64,000 nt of DNA from positions 1 through 64,000 of the forward strand of contig DASXAR010000061.1 of NCBI GenBank assembly GCA_036406595.1. Direction: 5' to 3'. Every line of letters begins with the position of its first letter. Positions within the stretch are counted from its first letter, which is position 1. Source of the stretch: VRUE01 sp036406595 (GTDB lineage: Bacteria; Actinomycetota; Thermoleophilia; Solirubrobacterales; 70-9). A program made the translations under genes and the position numbers. The notes below the pieces were generated by a model. That model was not told the origin of the DNA and did no database searches. It worked only from the letters and a program-made list of their open reading frames with translations. Positions 42,142-49,685 of this stretch are shown here, piece after piece.

Positions 42142-45100
42142 GCAGGACGGGCGAGGGCATCGGCCACGGCACACTCGCCCCGGAGAGAATCGAGGAGATC
42201 GACCGCCGCGCGCTCGAGCGCGACCTCTCCGAGGCCGTCGGCGGCGAGGTCCGCTTCGACGCCGGAACGCGGGCGATCTACTCCCACGACAGCTCCAACT
42301 ACAGGCAGCCGCCGATCGGCGTGGTGATACCCCGGAGCACCGACGACATCGTCGCAGCCGTGCGCGTCTGCCGCGAGCACGACGCGCCGGTGATGCCGCG
42401 CGGGTGCGCCACCAGCCTCTCCGGCGAGACGACCAACGTCGCGGTGATCATCGACGCGTCCAAGTACCTGCGTCAGATCGTCGAGGTGGACCCGGAGCGC
42501 CGGGTCGCGCGCGTGCAGCCCGGGGTGGTCCGCGACCAGCTTGCGGAACTGACCGAGCAAAAGCACAACCTCACCTTCGCCCCGGACACCTCCACCCACG
42601 AATACGCCACCTTCGGAGGGATGATCGGCAACAACTCCTGCGGCGTGCACTCGGTGATGGCCGGCCGCACGGCCGACAACGTCGAGGAGCTCGAGATCGT
42701 CACCTACGACGGGCTGCGGATGAGAGTCGGCCGGACCAGCGCAGAGGAGCTGGAGAGGATCATCTCGGAGGGAGGCCGCCGCGGTGAGATCTACGCCTCC
42801 TTGCGAGATCTGCGCGACCGCTATGCGGAGCTCGTCCGCGAGCGCTATCCGGACATTCCCCGCCGCGTGTCCGGCTACAACCTCGACGAGCTGCTGCCGG
42901 AGAAGGGGTTCAACGTCGCCCGCGCGCTGGTCGGCTCCGAGGGAACGCTCGCAACCGTGCTCGAGGCGACAGTGCGCCTGGTCCACTCCCCCCCGGCTCG
43001 CTCCCTGCTCGTCCTTGGCTATCCGAACGTCTACGAAGCGGCCGACCACGTCCCCGAGGTCCTCCAGCACGAGCCGACCGGCCTCGAGGGAATCGACCGC
43101 GAGCTGATCCGGGACATGGTCGAGAAACGCAAGCACGTCGAGGACCTGACGCTTCTTCCCGATGGCGACGGCTGGCTGCTGGTCGAGTTCGGCGCCGACT
43201 CCCGCGAGCAGAGCCACGAAATGGCCGAAGCGTGCATGAAGCGGCTGCGGAAGGACAGCTCCACTCCCGAGATGAAGCTGTTCGACGACATCGCCGAGGA
43301 GGAACGGCTCTGGGAGATACGCGAGGCCGGCCTCGGCGCGACCGCCTACGTGCCGATGGTCCGCGACGCCTGGCCGGGCTGGGAGGACGCGGCGGTTCCC
43401 CCGCAGCGCCTGGGGGACTATCTGCGCCGCTTCCAGAAGCTGATGGACGAGCATGGCTATCGCGCCGCGCTCTACGGACACTTCGGCGACGGCTGCGTCC
43501 ACTGCCGCCTCAACTACGACCTGCGCAGCGCCGGCGGGCTGCGCAATTGGCGGCGCTTCCTCGACGAGGCCGCAGATCTCGTGGTCGAGTTCGGAGGCTC
43601 GCTCTCGGGAGAGCACGGCGATGGCCAGCAGCGCGCCGAGCTGCTGCCGAAGATGTATGGCGAGGAGCTCGTCGAGGCCTTCCGCGAGATGAAGCGGATA
43701 TGGGACCCGGGCAACCGCATGAACCCCCACAAGGTCGTCGACCCCTATCCGATCCTCTCCAACATGAAGCTCGGCTCCGACTACAGCCCCGCCGAGCCGA
43801 AAACCCACTTCTCCTATCCGGAGGACGGCGGCAGCTTCGCCCACGCCGCTCTGCGCTGCGTCGGCGCCGGCAAGTGCCGCAAAGCGGACACGGGAACGAT
43901 GTGCCCGAGCTACATGGTGACCAGCGAGGAGAAGCACACCACCCGCGGCCGCGCCCGAATCCTGTACGAGATGCTCGAGGGCACGACGATCACCGACGGC
44001 TTCCGCTCGGAGGAGGTCCATGACGCGCTCGACCTCTGCCTCTCCTGCAAGGGCTGCAAGGGCGATTGCCCGGTGAGCGTCGACATGGCCACCTATAAGG
44101 CGGAGTTCCTCTCGGGCTACTACAAGCGTCGCCTGCGGCCGCCGCAGGCCTACACGATGGGGCTGATCATGGTCCACGCCCGCCTCGCGCAGCACGTGCC
44201 GCGGCTGGCGAACCTCCTCACCCACGCGCCGGGGCTGAGCCGCCTGGTGAAGCGCGCCGGGGGGATCAGCCCGCGGCGCGAGATGCCTCGCTTCGCGCAC
44301 CAGACCTTCAAGTCCTGGTGGAAGCGGCGCGGCACGGTGAATCCACAGGGGGAGCCGGTCGTGCTCTTCCCCGACACCTTCAACAACTTCCTTCACCCCG
44401 AGACGATGAAGGCGGCGGTGACGGCCCTGGAGGACGCAGGCTTTCGCGTCGAGGTGCCGGAGCCGGCGCTCTGCTGCGGCAGGCCGCTCTATGACTACGG
44501 CATGCTCGACACCGCGAAGCTCTTCTGGCGGCGCACGCTGGACGCGCTCGCTCCGCAGATTCGGCTCGGGGTGCCGGTGGTGGGGGTCGAGCCGAGCTGC
44601 GTGGCGGCATTCAGGGACGAGCTGCCGAACCTGATGCCCCACGACGAGGACGCCAAGCGGCTCTCGCTGCAGGCGCTGACGCTGGCCGAGTTCCTCCAGC
44701 GGCACGCCCCGGACTGGGACGCGCCCCGCCTCGAGCGCAAGGCGATCGTCCACGGCCATTGCCATCAGAAGGCGACGATGGGCATGAGCGCGGAGGAAAG
44801 CCTCTACAAGCGCCTGGGGCTCGACTTCGAAGTCCTCGACTCCGGCTGCTGCGGACTGGCGGGGTCCTTCGGTTTCGAGCGTGACCATGACGAGATCTCT
44901 CGCCAGATCGGGGAGCGGCGGCTGATGCCCGCCGTGCGCGAGGCCGGCGAGGGGACGATCGTGATCGCCGACGGGTTCTCCTGCAAGACGCAGATCGAGC
45001 AGATGACCGAGCGCCGCGCACTGCACACCGCGCAGGTGATCGAGATGGCCCTCGAACGCGGCCCGAGCGGGGTCGTCGGGCAGCCCCCGGAGGAGCCCTA

Positions 45101-45212
45101 TCCCGACCTGCAGATGGACGGCGACGGACGGGTCCGCGAGGTGGCCCTGATCGGCGGCGTCGTGGCCGCGGGGGCGGCGGCGGGCGCTGCCGCGCTGCTG
45201 CGGCATCGGTGA
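42138..45212 (+). CDS. FAD-linked oxidase fused to Fe-S/CCG domains
   Basis: A 1024-aa multidomain oxidoreductase. Residues about 50-240 are an FAD_binding_4 (PCMH) domain (PRGCATSLSGETTNVAVIID; GGMIGNNSCGVHSV), followed to about 540 by an FAD oxidase C-terminal domain (GHFGDGCVHCRLNYDL; GSLSGEHGDGQQRAELLPK). Then two 4Fe-4S motifs (CVGAGKCRKADTGTMCPSY; CLSCKGCKGDCPV), and two CCG domains (ALCCGRPLYDYG; SGCCGLAGSFGFE). This is the D-lactate/2-hydroxyglutarate dehydrogenase-type fusion. A hydrophobic tail (VREVALIGGVVAAGAAAGAA) may anchor it. It is coupled to the enolase-type gene. Confidence 0.92.
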   Translation: MSRTGEGIGHGTLAPERIEEIDRRALERDLSEAVGGEVRFDAGTRAIYSHDSSNYRQPPIGVVIPRSTDDIVAAVRVCREHDAPVMPRGCATSLSGETTNVAVIIDASKYLRQIVEVDPERRVARVQPGVVRDQLAELTEQKHNLTFAPDTSTHEYATFGGMIGNNSCGVHSVMAGRTADNVEELEIVTYDGLRMRVGRTSAEELERIISEGGRRGEIYASLRDLRDRYAELVRERYPDIPRRVSGYNLDELLPEKGFNVARALVGSEGTLATVLEATVRLVHSPPARSLLVLGYPNVYEAADHVPEVLQHEPTGLEGIDRELIRDMVEKRKHVEDLTLLPDGDGWLLVEFGADSREQSHEMAEACMKRLRKDSSTPEMKLFDDIAEEERLWEIREAGLGATAYVPMVRDAWPGWEDAAVPPQRLGDYLRRFQKLMDEHGYRAALYGHFGDGCVHCRLNYDLRSAGGLRNWRRFLDEAADLVVEFGGSLSGEHGDGQQRAELLPKMYGEELVEAFREMKRIWDPGNRMNPHKVVDPYPILSNMKLGSDYSPAEPKTHFSYPEDGGSFAHAALRCVGAGKCRKADTGTMCPSYMVTSEEKHTTRGRARILYEMLEGTTITDGFRSEEVHDALDLCLSCKGCKGDCPVSVDMATYKAEFLSGYYKRRLRPPQAYTMGLIMVHARLAQHVPRLANLLTHAPGLSRLVKRAGGISPRREMPRFAHQTFKSWWKRRGTVNPQGEPVVLFPDTFNNFLHPETMKAAVTALEDAGFRVEVPEPALCCGRPLYDYGMLDTAKLFWRRTLDALAPQIRLGVPVVGVEPSCVAAFRDELPNLMPHDEDAKRLSLQALTLAEFLQRHAPDWDAPRLERKAIVHGHCHQKATMGMSAEESLYKRLGLDFEVLDSGCCGLAGSFGFERDHDEISRQIGERRLMPAVREAGEGTIVIADGFSCKTQIEQMTERRALHTAQVIEMALERGPSGVVGQPPEEPYPDLQMDGDGRVREVALIGGVVAAGAAAGAAALLRHR

Positions 45213-45251
45213 ATCCGCTCGCCTGTCCCGTCAGCGGGCCCGACCCCTGGC

Positions 45252-46256
45252 TCAGCGCCGGAGCGCGAAGCCGCCCGCGGCGCCGAGGGCGGTGGCGGTC
45301 GCAAGCACGCCGAGCGCCGCCCGGTGCCGGCTGATCCACCACTGGAGGCTGCGGCCGTGGGCGAGCTCGTCGAATGACCCGTGGGCACCCGGGTCCTCCG
45401 GAGGCGGCTGCATCAGGTTGCCGCGCGCGTTCCTATCCGTCGGCGGTGCTTCGGTCTGCTGTTCGCCCACCGCCGTCCTCGCCAGGTAGCGCTCCGCCAG
45501 CCAGGGCGCCAGTTTGCTGCCGAGCACGGTGTAGACGGTCGGGATCCCGACATAGACCTGGCGACGCCGGTGGCGGGCCGCCCAGTGAACGGCGTCCGCC
45601 GCCACCTCGGGCTGGTAGACGGGCGGCACCGGCTTCGGATGGCGCGGCATCTTGGAGCGACAGTGCTCGAACTGGGGTGTGTTCACGCCGGGCAGCTGCA
45701 CCATCGTCACGTGGACGCTCGAGCCCTGGTGGCGCAGCTCCGTGCGGACCGAGTCGAAGAAGCCCTTGATCGCGTGCTTCGCGCCGCAGTAGGGCGCCTG
45801 CAGGGGAATTCCCTGATAGGCCATCGCCGAGCCGACCTGGACGATCGCTCCGGCGTCGCGGGGGACCATTCGCTTCAGCGCCGCTCGCGTGCCCCAGACC
45901 GTGCCGTGGTAGGTGACGTCGGTGGCCCGCTCGTACTCCTCCGGCTCGATGTCCTCGAAGAAGGAGAAGACGGTCGTCATCGCATCGTTGACCCAGACAT
46001 CGATCGGGCCCATCTCGGTCTCGGTCCGCTCGGCGGCGGCGTCGACCGCCGCCGCGTCGGCGACATCGGTGGGCACGATCAGCGCCGAGCCCCCGGCAGC
46101 CTCCACCTCGGCCCGGGCTCCGTCGAGCGCCTCGCCGCCGCGGGCGAGCAGGGCGACGTGCGCCCCATCTCGAGCAAAGCGGCGCGCGACGGCTCGACCG
46201 ATGCCGGAGCCGGCGCCGGTCACCACGACCACCTTCCCGCCGTAATCCGCTGCCAC
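45252..46256 (-). CDS. SDR oxidoreductase with C-terminal membrane anchor
   Basis: A 334-aa SDR: VVVTGAGSGIGRAVAR (cofactor loop), VQVGSAMAYQGIP with the Ser, and YCGAKHAIKGF with Tyr and Lys. The NNAG strand is replaced by WVNDAMTTVFS, seen in one SDR branch but with Asp in the second position here. A linker (QQTEAPPTDRN) leads to a C-terminal hydrophobic segment (ALGVLATATALGAAGGFALR), probably a membrane anchor. It lies divergently from mscS and has a one-mismatch SigB-like promoter at its start. Substrate unknown. Confidence 0.88.
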   Translation of the reverse strand: MAADYGGKVVVVTGAGSGIGRAVARRFARDGAHVALLARGGEALDGARAEVEAAGGSALIVPTDVADAAAVDAAAERTETEMGPIDVWVNDAMTTVFSFFEDIEPEEYERATDVTYHGTVWGTRAALKRMVPRDAGAIVQVGSAMAYQGIPLQAPYCGAKHAIKGFFDSVRTELRHQGSSVHVTMVQLPGVNTPQFEHCRSKMPRHPKPVPPVYQPEVAADAVHWAARHRRRQVYVGIPTVYTVLGSKLAPWLAERYLARTAVGEQQTEAPPTDRNARGNLMQPPPEDPGAHGSFDELAHGRSLQWWISRHRAALGVLATATALGAAGGFALRR

Positions 46257-46265
46257 ATTTGACGA

Positions 46266-46290
46266 CTACCCGCCTCTGGGGCGCCCACAC
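46266..46290 (-). promoter_or_regulatory. SigB-like promoter of the SDR gene
   Basis: On the minus strand GTGT (46290-46287), 15-nt spacer, GGGTAG (46271-46266). One base differs from GTTT. The ATG is 10 nt downstream, so the transcript would be almost leaderless. Confidence 0.4.
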
Positions 46291-46304
46291 TGCGGCAGGC
46301 CTCC

Positions 46305-46331
46305 GTTAGCCTGGTCCGCCGGGCGGGTAGC
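46305..46331 (+). promoter_or_regulatory. SigB-like promoter of mscS
   Basis: GTTA (46305-46308), 16-nt spacer, GGGTAGC (46325-46331). One base differs from GTTT. The mscS ATG is 8 nt further on. Confidence 0.45.
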
Positions 46332-46339
46332 TTCAGCCG

Positions 46340-47257
46340 ATGCCAGCTCCGCGCCGGAGGATTCCACGAGAGCTCTTCGAGACCCGCAGCCATTCCTGGC
46401 ATGCCGTGGGACTCGGCGAGGAGCTCGAGCCTGCCGGGCCCAGGCGCCCTCTCCTGTGGCTCCTTCTCGCCCTTGTGGCGATCGCGGCGACACTGGTCCT
46501 CTACGGCCACAGGCACGAGCTCTTCCCCGGCTACGGAGCGTGGGTCCGAGCGGCGACCGTGGCAATCCTGATCATCGTCGGCTCTGCCGCGGCACACTGG
46601 CTGGTGCGCTGGCTCACCCCGCGGCTCTTCCGCCGCCTCGACCCGGCGACCGCCGGAACCATCGGCTTCCTGCTCCGGCTGGTGTCGATGGCGGGTGTGG
46701 TCGTCGTCGCGCTGCGGATCGCGGGGGTGACGGCGGCCACGCTCGCGGTCGGTGGCGCCTTCACCGCCATCGTCCTCGGACTGGCGGCCCAGCAGACGCT
46801 CGGAAGCCTCTTCGCCGGAATCGTCCTGCAGAGCACCCGCCCGTTTCGAGTCGGTGAACGCGTCCGCCTGGTCGGCGGGCTCCTGGCCGGCTCGATCGAG
46901 GGCACCGTCAGCTCGCTCGGTCTCTTCTACACGACGCTCGCCCAGGGAGCCGACCGGCTCCAGGTCCCCAACAGCGTGCTGATCAACCTCGTCGTCGTGC
47001 CGCTGCGGGAGCCCGACAGAGTCGACGTTCGCGCCCGCTTCGACCCCGACGCGAGCCCGAAGCAAGTCGAAGATCGCCTCACCTCCTCGATCGGCGTGCC
47101 CACGCGCTATCCCCCCAACGTGAGCCTCGAGGAAGTCGACGAGGATGGCGTCGTGCTACGGATCCGCGCGACGCCGCTGCAACCCGGCGACGGCTCGCAG
47201 CTGGCCGAGGAAGTCCTCGAGGCGCTGCGCCGAACCCCGTCCGCCGCCGCCGGTTGA
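46340..47257 (+). CDS. Small-conductance mechanosensitive channel (MscS family)
   Basis: A 305-aa MscS-like channel releasing osmolytes on hypo-osmotic shock. About four membrane segments end in the pore helix TAATLAVGGAFTAIVLGLAA, followed by QQTLGSLFAGIVLQSTRPFR and RVGERVRLVGG of the beta domain (family: A.Q..lgn..aGi.l...rPf.vGd.v). The C-terminal domain (residues about 215-300) is alpha/beta. It has a possible SigB-like promoter. Its stop codon lies in a 26-nt-period tandem duplication. Confidence 0.92.
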   Translation: MPAPRRRIPRELFETRSHSWHAVGLGEELEPAGPRRPLLWLLLALVAIAATLVLYGHRHELFPGYGAWVRAATVAILIIVGSAAAHWLVRWLTPRLFRRLDPATAGTIGFLLRLVSMAGVVVVALRIAGVTAATLAVGGAFTAIVLGLAAQQTLGSLFAGIVLQSTRPFRVGERVRLVGGLLAGSIEGTVSSLGLFYTTLAQGADRLQVPNSVLINLVVVPLREPDRVDVRARFDPDASPKQVEDRLTSSIGVPTRYPPNVSLEEVDEDGVVLRIRATPLQPGDGSQLAEEVLEALRRTPSAAAG

Positions 47258-47293
47258 GGTGGTCACCCAGCGCCGCCGGTTGAGGTCGTCACC
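47245..47293 (+). repeat. Tandem duplication across the mscS stop
   Basis: A 23-nt unit (47245-47267) is repeated at 47271-47293 with one substitution; both copies contain the same TGA in context CGGTTGAGG. The second copy lies wholly outside the gene. Confidence 0.85.
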
Positions 47294-47450
47294 TAGACTA
47301 TCTTTCGACCCCGGGCTAGAGTTCGGCCTGGGCCGGTTGGAGTCCCGTGCGGGAATTCAAACGGCACATGCGGGAAGAGCAAGGACTCGAATTCGCCTCT
47401 GAAGAGGGGTTCTCCGGGGCCTCGAAAACCACCGACCTGGTTCTTCAAAC

Positions 47451-47834
47451 ATGGATGCAAGCAACCGCGACGTGACGAATGGAACGTTGAGCGTCCGGGT
47501 GATCGCGAATGACGCGACGCCGACGCTGGCCCTCTCTGGCGAGCTGGACCTGGCCAATGCCGAGACCTTTGCCGCAGAGCTGGAGCGGGTGGAGAGCGAT
47601 GCCCCCACCATGATCACGGTGGACATGCAGGAGCTGGAGTTCATCGATTCGACAGGGATCGCCGTGCTCGTCGCGGCACATCGGCGGCTCAACGACGGCG
47701 GGCTGCGGATCCGCCTCGTGCGCAGCCGGGCGAGCGCCGTGCGGCGGGTTCTCGACGTGACCGGCCTCGACGCGGAGCTGCCCTTCGTCGACCCGGGCGA
47801 GATTTCCGGCACCGAACCCGGTCTGGCGCAGTAG
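47451..47834 (+). CDS. STAS anti-sigma factor antagonist
   Basis: A 127-aa STAS protein, the second in the window. VDMQELEFIDSTGIAVLVAA contains the phosphorylatable Ser (about Ser67); DASNRDVTNGTLSV precedes the first strand. It should be regulated by a GHKL kinase and PP2C phosphatase pair; an RsbU-like phosphatase is encoded 1.85 kb downstream. It is 193 nt after mscS and 43 nt before the first DUF2294 gene, which may share the transcript. Confidence 0.93.
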   Translation: MDASNRDVTNGTLSVRVIANDATPTLALSGELDLANAETFAAELERVESDAPTMITVDMQELEFIDSTGIAVLVAAHRRLNDGGLRIRLVRSRASAVRRVLDVTGLDAELPFVDPGEISGTEPGLAQ

Positions 47835-47877
47835 GCTTTGCCCTCGGGGATCGAAGCCCCGGGATTGGAGTCCGCAT

Positions 47878-48243
47878 TTGGCCGAAGGAGAGTCCACCAA
47901 GATCGGCCACGTCCTGGCCGAGGTCTCCAACGCGATGGTCGCGCTGCACCGTGAGCACTTCGGCCGGGGAGCGGGCGCAGCGAAGACCCTGGTCACCGAC
48001 GACATGGTCGTCTGCGTCCTGCACGACATCTACACCTCGGTCGAGAGGACGTTGATCCGCGCCGGGCAGAGCGAGCACGTCCGCCGCACCCGTGCCCTGC
48101 ATCAGGAAGCCCTGAAGCACGAGTACCGCTCCCGCATCGAACCGATCGTCGGCCGCCCCGTGAAGGCCTTCCTCAGCGTCGTCAACATCGACCCCGACGT
48201 CGCGGTGGAGATCTTCCTGCTCAGCCCCGATTCGGATGGCTAG
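47878..48243 (+). CDS. DUF2294 family protein (copy 1)
   Basis: A 121-aa protein of the DUF2294 (MpsC-like) family. SNAMVALHREHFGRGAGAAK and VTDDMVVCVLHDIYTSVERT, then RAGQSEHVRRTRALHQEALK are the family blocks. TTG 47878 is the only start that keeps the domain; a small GC hairpin (47845-47861) lies before it. Homologues are part of MpsABC or stand alone; the activity is unknown. It is convergent with a paralogue, the stops overlapping by 4 nt. Confidence 0.83.
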   Translation: MAEGESTKIGHVLAEVSNAMVALHREHFGRGAGAAKTLVTDDMVVCVLHDIYTSVERTLIRAGQSEHVRRTRALHQEALKHEYRSRIEPIVGRPVKAFLSVVNIDPDVAVEIFLLSPDSDG

Positions 48244-48632
48244 AGCGAGGAGTCGTCGGCGAGCGAGGAGTGGTCGGCGAGCCTGAAGGCTTCGATCGAC
48301 CAGGAGCCACCCGTTCCGACGATCGTCCGACTCGCGAAGCCGATTACGCGCCTGCCGACGGCCCTCTCCACGATCGCCGTGAACGTCGGCTCGATGGCTT
48401 CCTGGAAGGCCTCGCGGGTGGCCTTGACGGAATCGCCGTTGCCCCGCTCGATCAGTGTCCTCTCGGCCTGTGTCAGGTCGAGGTCGAGAACGACCGCGAT
48501 GAAGTCGTCGTGGAGGGCCACCTGGACCTTCCGAGCGCTCGTGCCGTAGGACTCCTGGTGGACCTTGACGATCTCGCGAGCGATCTCTTCCTTGGCGACC
48601 TCGCCGTCCTGAATCGGCCCCCCCATCTCCAT
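48240..48632 (-). CDS. DUF2294 family protein (copy 2)
   Basis: A 130-aa paralogue. IAREIVKVHQESYGTSARKV, DDFIAVVLDLDLTQAERTLI and ATREAFQEAIEPTFTAIVER match the blocks of copy 1 (for example the TxxERTLI motif). The C-terminal region GTGGSWSIEAFRLAD ends in a short Ser/Asp-rich tail. It is 1 nt after copy 3 on the same strand, so the two are likely co-transcribed. Confidence 0.85.
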   Translation of the reverse strand: MEMGGPIQDGEVAKEEIAREIVKVHQESYGTSARKVQVALHDDFIAVVLDLDLTQAERTLIERGNGDSVKATREAFQEAIEPTFTAIVERAVGRRVIGFASRTIVGTGGSWSIEAFRLADHSSLADDSSL

Positions 48633-48633
48633 C

Positions 48634-49032
48634 TCAACGCAGAGCTCCCTCCTCTTCCACGGCCGTCGGCTCGAACAGGAAAGCCTCCAACGCGAGGTTG
48701 GCGTCGGGATCGACCTGGCTGAGGAAGACGCGGACCTTGCGACCGGTGATCCGCTCGACGATTTCGACGAACTCGTCGCGAACCGCCTCCTGGAACTTCT
48801 TCCTCGTGTCGCTGACGTGATCGGCGGCTCCGGCCGAAATCAGCGTGCGCTCCGCGGTGGTGAATATTTCCTCGAGGATGCAGAGCGCGAAGTCGTTCTG
48901 CAGGTAGCTCCTGGCCTTGGTCGGACCGCGGCCGTAGAGGCGCGCGTGCAGTTGGACGATCTCGCGGGAGAGCTGCGAGACAAGGGCACCTCTCGCTGGA
49001 CTCTCGGGTAATTCGGAACTGGACAAGAACAC
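48634..49032 (-). CDS. DUF2294 family protein (copy 3)
   Basis: A 132-aa paralogue: LSREIVQLHARLYGRGPTKA, DFALCILEEIFTTAERTLIS and ADHVSDTRKKFQEAVRDEF. GTG 49032 is chosen because the longer frame to GTG 49248 adds 72 residues with no family resemblance and a coding-poor look; a SigB-like promoter at 49257-49283 would then give a leader of about 220 nt. Copies 2 and 3 form an operon; their role is unknown, but the surrounding STAS and RsbU genes point to stress signalling. Confidence 0.78.
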   Translation of the reverse strand: MFLSSSELPESPARGALVSQLSREIVQLHARLYGRGPTKARSYLQNDFALCILEEIFTTAERTLISAGAADHVSDTRKKFQEAVRDEFVEIVERITGRKVRVFLSQVDPDANLALEAFLFEPTAVEEEGALR

Positions 49033-49256
49033 GGCTCCCGGATTCGCGCTTCGATGCGAGTGGTACGCGAAGCTCTCGCGCCCGCTTTCCGCGACGGAGC
49101 CGTTTGCCCTGGCTTCGAAAACCTCCGCAGACCCTGCGCGCGAAACTGAGGTGTCACACGCCTGGCATTCGCTCGACGCCGCCAGAGCACTCGAGCCCTC
49201 CAAGCATATCGCTTCGCCTCTCGGCTGCCTCCGGATGCGCCACCCCACGGAGGTGG

Positions 49257-49283
49257 GCTACCCACCGGTCGAGACGGTCAAAC
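49257..49283 (-). promoter_or_regulatory. SigB-like promoter for the DUF2294 operon
   Basis: On the minus strand GTTT (49283-49280), 16-nt spacer, GGGTAGC (49263-49257). Exact match, overlapping the last codons of the SnoaL-like gene and facing DUF2294 copies 3 and 2. The -10 element is also inside a GGTGGG/CCCACC palindrome. Confidence 0.6.
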
Positions 49284-49685
49284 GGCGATGGCGCCGAAGC
49301 GGGCGACGGCCTCCTCGGGATCGGGATAGACCTCACCGCGAATGAAGAGCCCGTCACGAACCTCCCAGATCCAGGCGACGGGGAGGTCGCGGATCCCGAG
49401 CTCGCGGCTGCGCGCGTAGACCCGGCCGCGGACGAGCACCGTCGATCCTCTCCACTCCTGTGTGCCCGGCACGATCTGAAGCTCTTCCCAGATCTCCTCG
49501 ATGTCGTCCATGTAGTCGCGAAGGCCGGCCGGGCCGACGTATGGGCCGACGCGGCCCACCGCCTCCGCCGTGACGATCGGATAGAAAGCCATCTCGTCGT
49601 CGCAGACCGCTCGGATGCATTCCTCGTCGCGCCGATTGAAGCAATCGAAGAGGCGCTCTACCAGCTCGGGCCCGGACCCCTCCAT
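49278..49685 (-). CDS. SnoaL/NTF2-like protein
   Basis: A 135-aa cone-fold protein. VERLFDCFNRRDEECIRAVC, PYVGPAGLRDYMDDIEEIWE and the strand-rich C-terminus (STVLVRGRVYARSRELGI) are typical of SnoaL-like polyketide cyclase/NTF2 folds, which include ligand-binding and enzymatic members. No catalytic His/Asp set is obvious. It shares one base with the stop of the phosphatase gene (TAATG), so it is co-translated with it. Confidence 0.83.
   Translation of the reverse strand: MEGSGPELVERLFDCFNRRDEECIRAVCDDEMAFYPIVTAEAVGRVGPYVGPAGLRDYMDDIEEIWEELQIVPGTQEWRGSTVLVRGRVYARSRELGIRDLPVAWIWEVRDGLFIRGEVYPDPEEAVARFGAIAV

Noticed and set aside
41700..45206. Open frame of 1168 codons on the minus strand
   Set aside because: It is antisense to the FAD/Fe-S oxidase and the enolase-type gene, which have clear motifs; its composition (His/Arg/Gly/Asp-rich, no domains) is the usual shadow in high-GC DNA.
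49033..49248. Longer N-terminus of DUF2294 copy 3
   Set aside because: The 72 added residues show no family similarity and would begin almost at the predicted transcription start.
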